From Immersiella caudata (lineage: Eukaryota; Ascomycota; Sordariomycetes; Sordariales; Lasiosphaeriaceae): DNA of 64,000 nt. Each line of letters starts with the position of its first letter. The stretch's first letter is position 1. The notes under the pieces are model-generated. The model did not search any database and was not told where the DNA came from. It saw nothing but the letters and a program-made list of their open reading frames with translations. The translations under genes were made by a program, and so were the position numbers. The stretch spans positions 3,906,001 to 3,970,000 of the forward strand of contig JAULSU010000005.1 in assembly GCA_030512335.1 (NCBI GenBank). The letters are read 5' to 3'. Below are positions 32,738 through 42,653 of this stretch, one piece after another.

Positions 32738-34711
32738 TCAACATTTCCTCTGCAGCGCCCCGGTCTTGTGCGCCAGAGAGAACAAGAATGCCAGCAGCGC
32801 GAACCCCGTCGACGCAGCAAACGATATCCTCAGCGCATGGGCATACAATGCCCTGACCGCCATCTCCGTCGCTGGAGGGAGCTCCCGCAGTGCAAAGACC
32901 GATTTCCGTAGCTTCTCGATGAGCTAGATACGATATGTTAGCCCTTGCGACTTCGACGGCCATCTCTCGCGATTCCCTCGTTACGTGAACGCACCTCTTC
33001 GGTTGCCTCCGGTCCAAGCACCAGGGGCAGTTGGGCCATGAGCACATTTTGGACGATGGCGGACGTTACAGTCACGCCGTAGATCGTTCCCATGGATCGG
33101 ATGAGGTACACTGTGGATGTTGCAACCGCTTGCTCTGAGATAACGAAGGTGAGCTTGTTTCCGGTCATCCCAAGGAGCAGAGCCTTCTTACCTCTGTGTT
33201 CGAATAGAGAAACGAAGCTGAACAGCACACTTGGGTTCGTTAGGCCAAGCCCGAGATTTGCCGGCACAAGAAACACGAGTTCTGTCCACCGATTTCCCTT
33301 ACTACCCATCGAGCACGCGAGCGCATTACCGAGAAGCATGAGGGCCGTCCCCGCGCGCACGTTGTGACACAGGCGGTACCCATGATGCATCATGGAGCCA
33401 GCGATGACACCTCCAACCGGGGTTGCCAGAGCTGGTATCATGAGCCGCAGCCCAGCGACAGACGGCGAGTCCCCTCTCACAGCCTGGAAGAATAAGGGAA
33501 GCATGAACATGTACTGGGAAGAATCAGCCAACGTCTGGGCTCGCCGAGAGGAGAGCGCACTTACCGCGTAGGACGACATCCCAGAGAAGACGTTGGTGAG
33601 TTGGATAGCTGTCGGCTGCCATCCATTGAGCATCCTCAGTGGAATCATGGGGATAGCGTTGGTGCGGGCCTCGACAAGGACAAACCCGGCCAGCAAGAAT
33701 GTGCTCCCGACCAATAAAGCAATTACAACCTTGCTGTCCCACGGATACTCGTTGCCGCCGAAGCTCAATCCCAACAGCTGGACGACGAGTCCAACAACAA
33801 GGAAGGATGCCCCTGACAAGTCCACATGCCGAAGGGCTGAGCGGAATCTGTTCGTTGGGTGCAGATTGGTCACTGTGTGCTCCGGATTCTCCAACACATT
33901 GTAGCCAACAACAAGCGCAAGGATGGACACCGGGACCTGGAGAAGAAAGCACCATCTCCAACCAATGCCGTCCGCGATTGCTCCACCTAGAGATGCCCCT
34001 AGGACTGCACCAAACCCCACCAGGATATTTTGCATGGCTTGATACATACCCCTCTGCTGAAAGGGAATCATGTCGGAATTGATCACCGTTGCTGGCAGGA
34101 AAGGTTAGCCCCGGCGCTCGAAAACATAGGTTCTAGGAAGCGTCACTTGCCCATCGTGATCAACCCGCCGCCGCCAAAGCCAGTCAGTGCTCGCATCATG
34201 TAAAGCTGCAGCATCCTAGTTGCTACAGAACAGCCAAAGCAACCAACCATGAACGTCACTGTCGATACAAAGAAGCAGATCCGCCTCCCAAACATGTCCG
34301 AGAAACGCCCATACAACGGTTGGAAAGCTGTGCTCGTGAGAAGGTACGACGTTGTAAGCCATGACGCATTGTTTGCTGCGTCAAAGTCCGAGGCTATGGC
34401 AGCGTACGTTGACGCAGTCACTGTTCCGTCAAAGCCCGCAAGGAAGACGTTGGCCCAAAGGGCTGATCCCAACGGTCAGCTGGCCCTGTCTGTCGGATCG
34501 TGTTGGGAAACAGTCAAGAGCCTTGCTTACCTGTCTCAATCCACCAGAAGCCAGCGCATGGTATCCAAGACTCATCATGGAGAGGCGCCGGGAATGTCAC
34601 ATATGTTGGTTTGATGTATTGGGACTCTAGGAGCGGTGCTGACTGGTCAACCTTGAAGAGAGGGGAAGTGGGATCACCTCCTATGTCTGATCTTCTTTCA
34701 TCTGAAGTCAT
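32738..34711 (-). CDS. MFS multidrug exporter, DHA2 (14-TM) family
   Basis: Exons on the minus strand: 34711-34531, 34462-34151, 34091-33565, 33513-32995 and 32923-32738; 1725 nt, 574 residues, all phases consistent. The second intron starts with GC (GGCAAGTGACG), giving LITMATVINSDMIPFQQRG after splicing. The last intron (GTGCGT...CTAAC...TCTAG) replaces a short read-through tail with LIEKLRKSVFALRELPPATE and a final hydrophobic helix (FAASTGFALLAFLFSLAH), the normal DHA2 end. The 51-bp intron 33564-33514 has no stop and is a multiple of three. Motifs: LAGFDGTVTASTYAAIASDF in TM1, YGRFSDMFGRR (motif A), and IPFQQRGMYQAMQN before motif C (GFGAVLGASLGGAIADGIGW). Such transporters expel toxins, azoles or own metabolites across the plasma or vacuolar membrane. 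It stands among relic-rich DNA, not beside a biosynthetic gene. Confidence 0.92.
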
Positions 34712-36524
34712 CGTAGGTTTAGTTCGGCTCGGTGGAGGCTCAACCAGCCTTTTGCTTGGGCACGAGGGTGTTTTTAAGCCCAACAAAGTGTCTCGCCGCC
34801 CACTTGGAAGCCTTCACTGACCTAGGCCAGTGGCGAACTCTGGTTTGCAGTTTTGAGGGGAGCCATCCCATAACAGAGCACATCCAGTGGCCCAGACAAG
34901 CGCGAGGTGCAGACCCCCAATGCGGGAAGGCGTAGGTTGTCCATACTGTCAATTTCCAAGCCGCAACGGGTGCATGCGCGGTGGGTCTCATCCTGCCGTC
35001 ATTCTGGAGGGGAACCAGCCGAGACCGGGCCATTCCAGATTTCCCCTTCTTCTTTTTTCCCCTCTCAGGACCTGTAGAACCAGTCCGGTGCTTGATCCTT
35101 CCGAACGGCAGTGTTTGCGCAGCAGAATTTTGCACCCATCACTGGTGGTTCGATATGTTTCCATCGCAGTAATGCTGTCAAGAGAAACCTGGAACCAAAC
35201 GCTACCCCCACGCAACGACGTCGTCGGGAGCTGTACATCGGATCAATGCGGATCGTGCACGCCCACCAGATGGGGGCCATGTTCCGCGCACTCGCCTTAT
35301 CTCAGGGAGCACTGCAGCACGACGCACTGCGTCACAGCGGGGTACAGTAGTGGAGGTGTAAGATGAGGGGCCGCCCGATCACTGGCCGCACTTTCACATG
35401 AGTCCGATTTCGCGGCGTCGAACAGTTTTGCCTTAGTGCATATCCTATTCATCCACAACCCACGGGAATAGCCTCGTTGTTTCGAGCATTGGTTTGCCAG
35501 TTCCTTCTCATCGCCTCCCCATCCTCTTTGACCAGACTCCCCACTCCCTGCAGGTAGATAGGGTAGCACCTCCATCGTGCATTTCAGGGACCTTGTGTCG
35601 TCCCATTGCCGAGGCACTAGTACCTCCTGAGGTACACAACGGAAGTGGATTTCTCTGTCTGTCACGGGGCCGGTGGATCTCGAACCATTGGCAATGTCTT
35701 GTGCCGTCTGGTACTTCTGATAAGCGCTCCCCTCGGGCCTCCTCAAGAAGTTTCGCCACTGGAAGTCCAGTCTAGCCGCGTGTGACGGAGGTGGCCGGCA
35801 GGGGACAAGGGTCCAGCGATGCAGACGAGAGAAACCGGTGTTTCCCGGATGCTTGGCAGTCTGAAGGGGGGCAGAAGAACCCCGCGGGCCCGTTGGCGAG
35901 GGCAAGCTCGCCATCCACGAGCCGGAACGATCCAGAAGTCCTCTTCGTCGCCAATCACGGGGGAGGGCATTACCTAAGACCAAGACCCTGAAGGGATTGG
36001 ACCGATTGGGATCTCCACGTGCACATAATTTCGGGCAGTTACCTGCTCTGGATATATACCACATCGCCTCGAGTCCGCTGCGGTCCCATGCAGACATGGC
36101 GCGTTTGTCATCCAGCATTCCCGCGGTCATGCTACAGCGTGACAGTCGAGCGTCCAGACCCTGAACTTGAGCCTCTCGTACTTTGCGGTTGTTCAGCTGT
36201 TCACGTCGAACTTGACATTGTCAGGCGAAAATCCCGCCTACTCGTTGGCTTTTCAATACTGACGCTGGTATTGGCGACCGCACTTTATGGCAAACGTCGG
36301 TTCTTCAAGCCGGACTCACTTATCTCTCACTAACCTCTTTGTATGCATAACGAGACAGCGAGACGAGCTATCGTGCTTGGCAACCATATCCTTCTCCTTC
36401 AAGCAGACCGCGATGGATCTTCCCCCCCAAGGTGCGGAGTTGCAAGTTGGATCGCTCTGCGCTTTAAATTTTTCCTCCGCTGAGAGCGACAACATGACAT
36501 ACTAATTGATCGTTTCCTGTCTGC
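34712..36524. other. Intergenic region, nothing recognised
   Basis: About 1.8 kb. A 277-codon minus-strand frame (35297-36130) is open, but its composition is not protein-like and no family is seen. A TATA-like GGATATATACC occurs at 36049-36059. No supported gene. Confidence 0.35.
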
Positions 36525-36705
36525 AGTTCCCAACGGACCCCCCGACCAGCCTGGTGCTGTTCGAGGTTCTCAACACGACAGCGTCGGACCTCCAGACCCC
36601 CTTGCTGAGCGGGAGACCACGAGCGTCGGAATTGCCAAAGCCTACCTGAGCCAAGTTCGGAAACACAACAAAAATGGCGCCCATCTCAACTGCATCAAGT
36701 GATTT
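36525..36705 (+). pseudogene. Amidase N-terminal relic
   Basis: After a plausible acceptor (CTGTCTGCAG at 36526) one frame reads FEVLNTTASDLQTPLLSGR, and a shifted frame continues TTSVGIAKAYLSQVRKHNKN and GAHLNCI. Joined, this resembles the N-terminal helices of amidase-signature proteins (...A-x-x-L-x-x-x-L-x-x-G-x-x-T-S-V-x-L-x-K-A-Y-L-x-x-I-x-x-x-N). The Ser-Ser-Lys catalytic core is absent and a stop follows. It is a short frameshifted fragment; the assignment rests on about 45 residues. Confidence 0.4.
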
Positions 36706-38355
36706 TGCTGGCATCACTCTGCTTAGTTTTCAACGGGGCGGCATTCGGGGTTATGTTATCGGGCGACCAAAACTCTGAGTCTCCGATCCTAAGGGTGCCA
36801 AGCGCATGGGAGAAAGAAATTCACCGGCGACGTCCCCTCCAATGCTTGTCCATCGGGAGGACATGATGACGAGGAAACCGGTGAATGGCTCCTGACGGTA
36901 AGTACTGCATATGAACTGACTAATGGGAAGCACCCGCACTGGGTAGTCTTTCAAAAGGGCGATTGTAACTTGCAGGGACGGCGGTTGTGGGAAGAAGGAG
37001 CAGATGTTGCCAAGTTGAAGAGTCGCCGCGTTAAAACGTCGTTTTATTCTTGCATCTAGATGTTTACTCTTGGGACCTTTACATCCACATGTACCGTTGG
37101 TCAATCATTGATTTATCCCAAGCCAGTACTTGTCTCTTCCGTCTTGCGGTCAGAGATTCTTCTGTCTAAAACTGTAAACCCCCAATTGTGGATCTGTGAC
37201 TCGGAGAGTAATGGGAGGGAGGGACACCGAATTCAGCGACTAGAAGGTATAAAAAGGGGCTGATCTCCTCCTCGGTGGCATAAACAGGTAAAAGTAAGAT
37301 GCTAAGGATGTAAGCAGTCAATATCCATACCTTCCTTTCAGCAGTGCATCTGATATGACGCCTCTTGCGAAACCCGCCGCATTACCTGCGCATTCTGAGC
37401 ATGCACACATACCGCGACAGAATCCTATCATCATGATTATGAGGTTCCCCCGGTTGAGCAACACTGGAAAACTAGTTCCGTGGTGTGGTGGTGATGACAT
37501 GAAGCATCTGTCGTCCGAGGAAGCTGAAGGGAGGTTGGTGTGCGCCGTCAGGAGCAGTGTTGTTGAATGTGAGTATGCAATTTGCAAAAACACGAATAGT
37601 AACTTCAGCATCGCGCAATCACGCTCAACACATCACACGCACTTTGGTCGCGTTGCGAAGTCCACATCGATGGATAAGATATCGCCTTCAACCGCGACAT
37701 TCCTTGATGCATGGTCCAGCATTCTGGTCCCTGAACCGTTGCGACTAACAGGCCTCTGATACTAGCACTCTAATACGAGTATCATTCATCAAGGCCAGAG
37801 ATTGGCGATGCCTTCGGCGCAGCTATTCTCGGGAATCTCGCAATACTGAGCGTTTTGTGGGTTAGCGTCTGGGGAAATCGACTCGGATTGAGTTTTGATC
37901 CTTTGACGTGCGACAGGATTCGGGGGATGTGCCTTATCTTTCGTCACATTGGAGGGAGCCAGGTTCTGCCTGCGCCAGCGGTCTAGGCTGCATTTTCAAC
38001 GCTGCCAAGGACGCCATTGGGTGGGACCGCTTCTTTCAGCTGAAAGCGCTATCGCAGGGACAGGGGCAGTGCCGAACGAACCCCAGAAATAATTTTTCCC
38101 TCTCGCAGCTGCTTTCTGACTTCGTTTGCATCTGTTGGAGGTGGCTTGGGACTCTGCATTGCATATCGACACCTCATGTGTTGTTGGTGTTGACTTTTTA
38201 CAGAATCCTGCGCGCTGGAGGCTGGTCATCACGTCAGCTTACCGACGACCGCCCCGGACTCAACCACGAGAGTCCGGTTTATCAACCCCGCGAGTCCCCC
38301 AGATCGGCACCTGACGTCCGGCAGAACAAAGACAGACCACCGGCTACACCTCAAC
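36706..38355. other. Intergenic region, nothing recognised
   Basis: About 1.65 kb between the amidase relic and the next intact gene. A minus-strand frame at 37318-37611 begins with a signal-like MLKLLFVFLQIAYS, but the rest is not convincing. The last few hundred bases are the probable promoter of the Cys-rich membrane protein. Confidence 0.3.
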
Positions 38356-39831
38356 ATGGCAAGCACTGAAGAGAGCGGTGACTTCGAGTCCAAGTCACGG
38401 TCGTACTCGCGGCCGTCTTCTGTCGCCAGCAGTTCCAGCAGTTCTAGTAGCGACCACTCTAGACGGTCTAGCGACTCGCAGAGCCGTCAGGCCCTGACAG
38501 CGGCAGCCCCAGATTACACGCCTCAACCAGAAGGATACGAAGGCTATCGCGATGCCACTCAACAACGGTACAGCGGCCACAGCTATGCGGCAGACACCAA
38601 GCCCACTTCAGCCGTCCACCAAGATGAAGCAAGGACCATCCACCCCTTCGACGAGGAACCCGAAAACCCCAAGGCCGATGACGACTCAGATGAAGCTCCC
38701 TGGACCGACTCCCCAGAGCATCCCCTCCTCTCCAAGCTCGCACTCCCAATTGCCCTCCTGGTTGGTGCCGGACTTGCGGGCGGAACTACCTACGCTGTCA
38801 TCGCCCGCGTGCAGCACCTCCTAGCCACAGCTGCCGTCGATGGCGACCTCGAGCACTGGAAGCGCAAAGCGCACTATGACGTCTACGACGCCTGTTACAA
38901 CGGCTGCACCTCCTGCGACGACCCCAACTTTGCGTTCAACGCCTGCAAGACCACCGCGCAGGCCATCGTCAAGGGCGTCAACTGTGACGGCAACCTCATG
39001 TGGAACTGGCGCGTCGAGCACCGCTACCCGGACGCCTGCCTCTCCGCCGTGGCCGTCATCCTGATGGGCGAGGCCCTCGAGCGCCTCAAACAGTCCTACC
39101 GCAGGCAGTACGGCCTCATCGCCCTCACCGTCGTCGCCGGCCTCGTCGCCGGTCTGCTCGTGTACAAGCTCGTCCGCTACGCCACCATGACTCCCTCACA
39201 GCGTCGCGCCAAACACTCTGATCTTGGTCAGTCCGCCAAGAAGTTCGGCAAGTCTGCCGCCAAAGCTGCTGCCAAGGGTGCTGCTCGCAGCCGACGCAGC
39301 GGGGGAGGTGGCGGCGGCAGCAGCAAGAAGATCTTCGGCGCCCTTTTGGGTCTGTTGGCGGCGCCGCGCGGAGCCAAGGCCGTCACGCTATATCCCTGCA
39401 CCGGCCTGGATCCTGCCTGGTACCAGTTCTTCGCTTCGCCCGATGGCGCCATCGCGGGTGTCGTGCACGGGTGGTTCAGCGAGTGTCGCGACAGGCGGGA
39501 CTGCCACAAGACATGCAAGAACGTGTGCACCACCAACTCGAGCGGGACGCGCACGTGCAAGGACAAGTGCACCGATAGCTGCAAGACGGTGGTGGTGACG
39601 GAGAGGCCGCCCAAGGTGTTCGTGGAGAGGATGATGCCGAAGGTGAGGGCATGTGGGTTCCAAATGAGGGACGCGCCGGATGGGAAGCAGCTGGCAACGA
39701 GGATCGGGAATGCAGGGATCGAGAAGAATTATTGGGTGAGGATATCGGTGAATGGGCTGAATGTGACGAAGGCGGACCAAACTGACAAGATGGTAATGTG
39801 CTTGCACGGGATTGGAGATATAAGTCCATGA
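38356..39831 (+). CDS. Two-TM, Ser-rich and Cys-rich protein of unknown function
   Basis: Single exon, 491 residues. The N-terminus is disordered and Ser/Arg-rich with a poly-Ser run (SSVASSSSSSSSDHSRRSS), then acidic. A first hydrophobic segment (KLALPIALLVGAGLAGGTTY, near 128-150) is followed by a domain with CYNGCTSC and further Cys. A second hydrophobic segment (ALTVVAGLVAGLLVYKLV, near 255-272) leads to a basic Ala/Lys-rich linker (SAKKFGKSAAKAAAKGAARS) and a Gly run. The C-terminal domain has a dense cysteine pattern (CRDRRDCHKTCKNVC, then CKDKC and DSC). No family is recognised. The two hydrophobic segments suggest a membrane protein with paired-Cys domains on the lumenal or outer side; this is inference. 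An open frame of this length with strong third-position GC bias argues for a real gene. Confidence 0.75.
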   Translation: MASTEESGDFESKSRSYSRPSSVASSSSSSSSDHSRRSSDSQSRQALTAAAPDYTPQPEGYEGYRDATQQRYSGHSYAADTKPTSAVHQDEARTIHPFDEEPENPKADDDSDEAPWTDSPEHPLLSKLALPIALLVGAGLAGGTTYAVIARVQHLLATAAVDGDLEHWKRKAHYDVYDACYNGCTSCDDPNFAFNACKTTAQAIVKGVNCDGNLMWNWRVEHRYPDACLSAVAVILMGEALERLKQSYRRQYGLIALTVVAGLVAGLLVYKLVRYATMTPSQRRAKHSDLGQSAKKFGKSAAKAAAKGAARSRRSGGGGGGSSKKIFGALLGLLAAPRGAKAVTLYPCTGLDPAWYQFFASPDGAIAGVVHGWFSECRDRRDCHKTCKNVCTTNSSGTRTCKDKCTDSCKTVVVTERPPKVFVERMMPKVRACGFQMRDAPDGKQLATRIGNAGIEKNYWVRISVNGLNVTKADQTDKMVMCLHGIGDISP

Positions 39832-40247
39832 GGATAGATGCAAATGAAGGTAGTAACGGTCTCACGTTGCATGTGAAGGAATGTTCTGGCTAAAATCAAA
39901 GTCAACACAACTGGGTCTTGCTAGCGGTGGATCGCGGATCGACGGAGGCCCGCACCTGGATCGGGGAATTTCCACCCAGCGACAGCATCGATTCCCCGAT
40001 ATGATACATCCGCACACCCACCAGCGGGTATACTCCGCAACTGGGGCGCTTGTCGACAACGGACGGGCAGTGCTAGACAACTACCGCGGCAGTCCCCAGC
40101 AGCGAGCGATGCCCACCTCCACCCTCTGCCACCGAGACCAGAAGAATCCGAGCGAGCTAGAAACTTTTGCCTCATGCACAATCCAACATTCTCTACGGTC
40201 TTCCCTGTCTTCCCGTCTTCCGCTGCTTCCCCCGCCTGGTCTTGACG
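39832..40247. other. Convergent intergenic region
   Basis: About 415 bp between two convergent genes; holds both 3' UTRs. No RNA gene or repeat seen. Confidence 0.35.
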
Positions 40248-41281
40248 CTACGTCTGCGGACTCGCCACCGCTCCGGCCCTCCCTTGCGCATCCGCTGGCA
40301 ACTCGGCATAATAATGCTGATGCGCTGCCGGAAACCCCCCTGCGACCTGCAAAACCCCCGAATGATTGTTATAGTCGTGCACCGGCGTCGGCATCTCCTC
40401 GACCGTGGACGAATGTGCCTCTGCGTAACCTGGCGATGATCCGGCATACATGTATTTCTGATCCGAAGCGTGTGTCGAGGCTACTTCGTGCGGGCCCGCC
40501 CCTGCGATGTCGTCGTTTTGTCTCTTCTTTTTGCGCATCAGGAACCAAGCCAAGGCGGCGCCGAAAGCGATGGCGAGGAGGACGCCTACGACGATGCCGG
40601 CGATAGCGCCAGCGCCGAGGCCTCCGCCGTCGTTGGGGCTGGGTGTGGTGGTTCCGCTGTTGACGGCGCCGGTATCGCCTCGGTTTGTGGGTGTCTGTAT
40701 GGCGGTGCTGGGGGAGGATGTGGTTGGGCTACTCTGGGCGGCATCGGTCACTCGCGAGGTGCTGCTCGAGGAACTTGGAGAGGTGGTGGCGGCCATGAGG
40801 AGTTGAGGGTCGAAGGTGTACGAGGAGGCGCTCGGCCGGCCGGCCGTGAGGGAGGAGTAGGCGCTCTTGAGGGCGTTTGGGGTGATGTCGAGGAGGACAT
40901 TTCGAGGGTTGGCCGCCCAGCAAATGTTGATTTGGCCTGCAATTTCGGTGCATATTTCGCTGTTGGCAGGGAGCGCTGGTTAGCTTTGACGACGAAGAGG
41001 ACGAGAACGAAGACAATGCTGGCAACATACGTGTTGGTCATACAGCACCACGAGCTGGTCCCTCGCGTGCAGTTGAAGGTGCTTCCGTCAGTGGCGCATG
41101 TGGCCGCCTGATTCCAGCACATCCCTTGTTGGTCCTCGCAGCAGTACTGCCGCCCGGTCGCATTGTCGCTGGCGCAGGCGGCCGTTGGATTGCATTTGAA
41201 GCTGGTGGTCCATGTCGGGCAGACAAAGTCGTTTCCGGGGCCTGTGAACATCCAGTTCCGCAGCGTCAGCTTCGTCGCCAT
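40248..41281 (-). CDS. Mid2/SKG6-like single-pass surface protein with Cys-rich ectodomain
   Basis: Exons 41281-41031 and 40959-40248 (71-bp intron, GTATGT...CAACAG) give 320 residues. The N-terminal half has a compact Cys-rich domain (FVCPTWTTSFKCNPTAACAS, YCCEDQQGMCWNQAATC, SSWCCMTNT) that continues across the splice as EICTEIAGQINICWAANPRN. Next comes a Ser/Thr-rich stalk (TTSPSSSSSTSRVTDAAQSS), a transmembrane helix (GAIAGIVVGVLLAIAFGAAL) with a basic stop-transfer (RKKKR), and a cytosolic tail of about 80 residues rich in Tyr/His/Pro. This layout matches fungal wall-stress sensors of the Mid2/WSC type and related SKG6-domain proteins. No signal peptide is evident after the chosen ATG; either the helix acts as signal-anchor or a first exon was missed. 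Confidence 0.7.
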
Positions 41282-42653
41282 CGTGCCGGGTTGCTTGGCA
41301 TGCTCGCCGTGTTCCCCGATGCAAAATGTCTTGGTTGCTGATCGTCGCCGTCGTGATGGGATGACAAGCTGTTGGGGAAAGGAACCGAGGGGCACAGCGG
41401 CCGGATCGGCCCAGTAGGGCGATGCATCGTGTTTTGCGCCAGTTGGTCCAAAATCCTTCGGATCCTTACACAGATTCGTTAAGCGCGGATAATTCATCGC
41501 CCTGATTGGTGAATTGCCTTATCGTGAGCAGCTTCTTGGCAAGATACTAACGCCTTTTCGGCCGTAGATCGCCCGCCGCATAGCACGCTAGGCCAAAAAC
41601 AGGCATTGCTCAAACCCCGGTCTGTGTCAGTGGGGCGTCGTTGCTGGGTCCGGACGGAGGCCATTGAAAAGACTTTGCAGGAGTGTAGATGAGCCGGAGA
41701 TACGGAGTACCTGACCTTACCTGAGGCGAACTGAGAGGTAGGTACGCAAACCTCGACAACTTTGAGGCAAAAGTAGTTAAATTGTCTGCCCTTCTTCGGT
41801 GCGCGGCCCGTTCCGACCCTCCGACTTCATCAACTTGGGCCAGCGGTCAGCCCGTGTTGTGACAGCTCGGTGTCGGATCTCATTGCGGCACCACGCGCGC
41901 TCTGGTCGACCCGTATCCCCGTAGACGACCGCGAGGTTGTGGTTCAAATTCGGCCGTTGTCGACCAGGACTGTCCGGATCGGCTGACAGTGCTTGAAGCC
42001 TTGAACACACTTATGATGCCAATCAACAATGCAACAGACAGCGTATTCTCTAGAGACTGCGTTTGTCAACCGAGTTCGGCGAGGCTGCGTATGGCCGCGT
42101 ATTCATTTCCCCGGCGAGGGCGGAGTTGACTAGGAAAGAGCGGACATGGAGATGTTCAAGGAGGTATAAACAACCGTACACCAAGGCAACACCAAGGCAA
42201 CACCAAGGCAACACCAAGGCAATAAAATGCTGCGTGAAATACACGCCCTCTCTTCTTGACAAGCGGAAAGAGGGCCAACCAAATTGTCAACAACCGAGCT
42301 GCCTGGTTCGTGCACTAAAGCACTTACTGATCACTCGCCACGAATCCGCCGTAGGGCACACTACTCACAGCTCTGCGGCTGTGGCCAAGGCTTCGCATCT
42401 AACGATCGGACCCCCCCTTGGCCACCCCTGAATCCTCCGGGTGCGGATTTGGTTTCACTGCTGCGACGGGATCTTGCAGATGGTGGTTGTCTGGTCGTAC
42501 TAGACCAACCTTGTCCCCAGTGACACCAGCTGGGCAACGTCGCACAGGTCTGTTCTGCCACGACTCTTGAGGAAAACCAGGAAAAAAAAATCGATGCGAT
42601 AACACGAGGGCCCTGCCTACCCAGGTACCTGCAGCGAAAGTCTGGAAGAAATC
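41282..42653. other. Divergent intergenic region
   Basis: About 1.37 kb between the Mid2-like gene and the propeller gene, both reading outward. It contains a short tandem repeat (listed separately) and no supported gene. Confidence 0.4.
42180..42222 (+). repeat. Tandem repeat, 11-bp unit
   Basis: CCAAGGCAACA is repeated head to tail (period 11) about 3.8 times, the last copy diverging to CCAAGGCAATA. It lies in the promoter region of the propeller gene. Likely a slippage-prone minisatellite. Confidence 0.75.

Noticed and set aside
35297..36130. 277-codon minus-strand ORF
   Set aside because: Trp/Arg/Cys-rich, not protein-like, no motif, no splice or promoter context.
37318..37611. Possible small secreted protein on the minus strand
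   Set aside because: Signal-like N-terminus, but the remainder lacks codon bias and a cysteine pattern; too weak to call.
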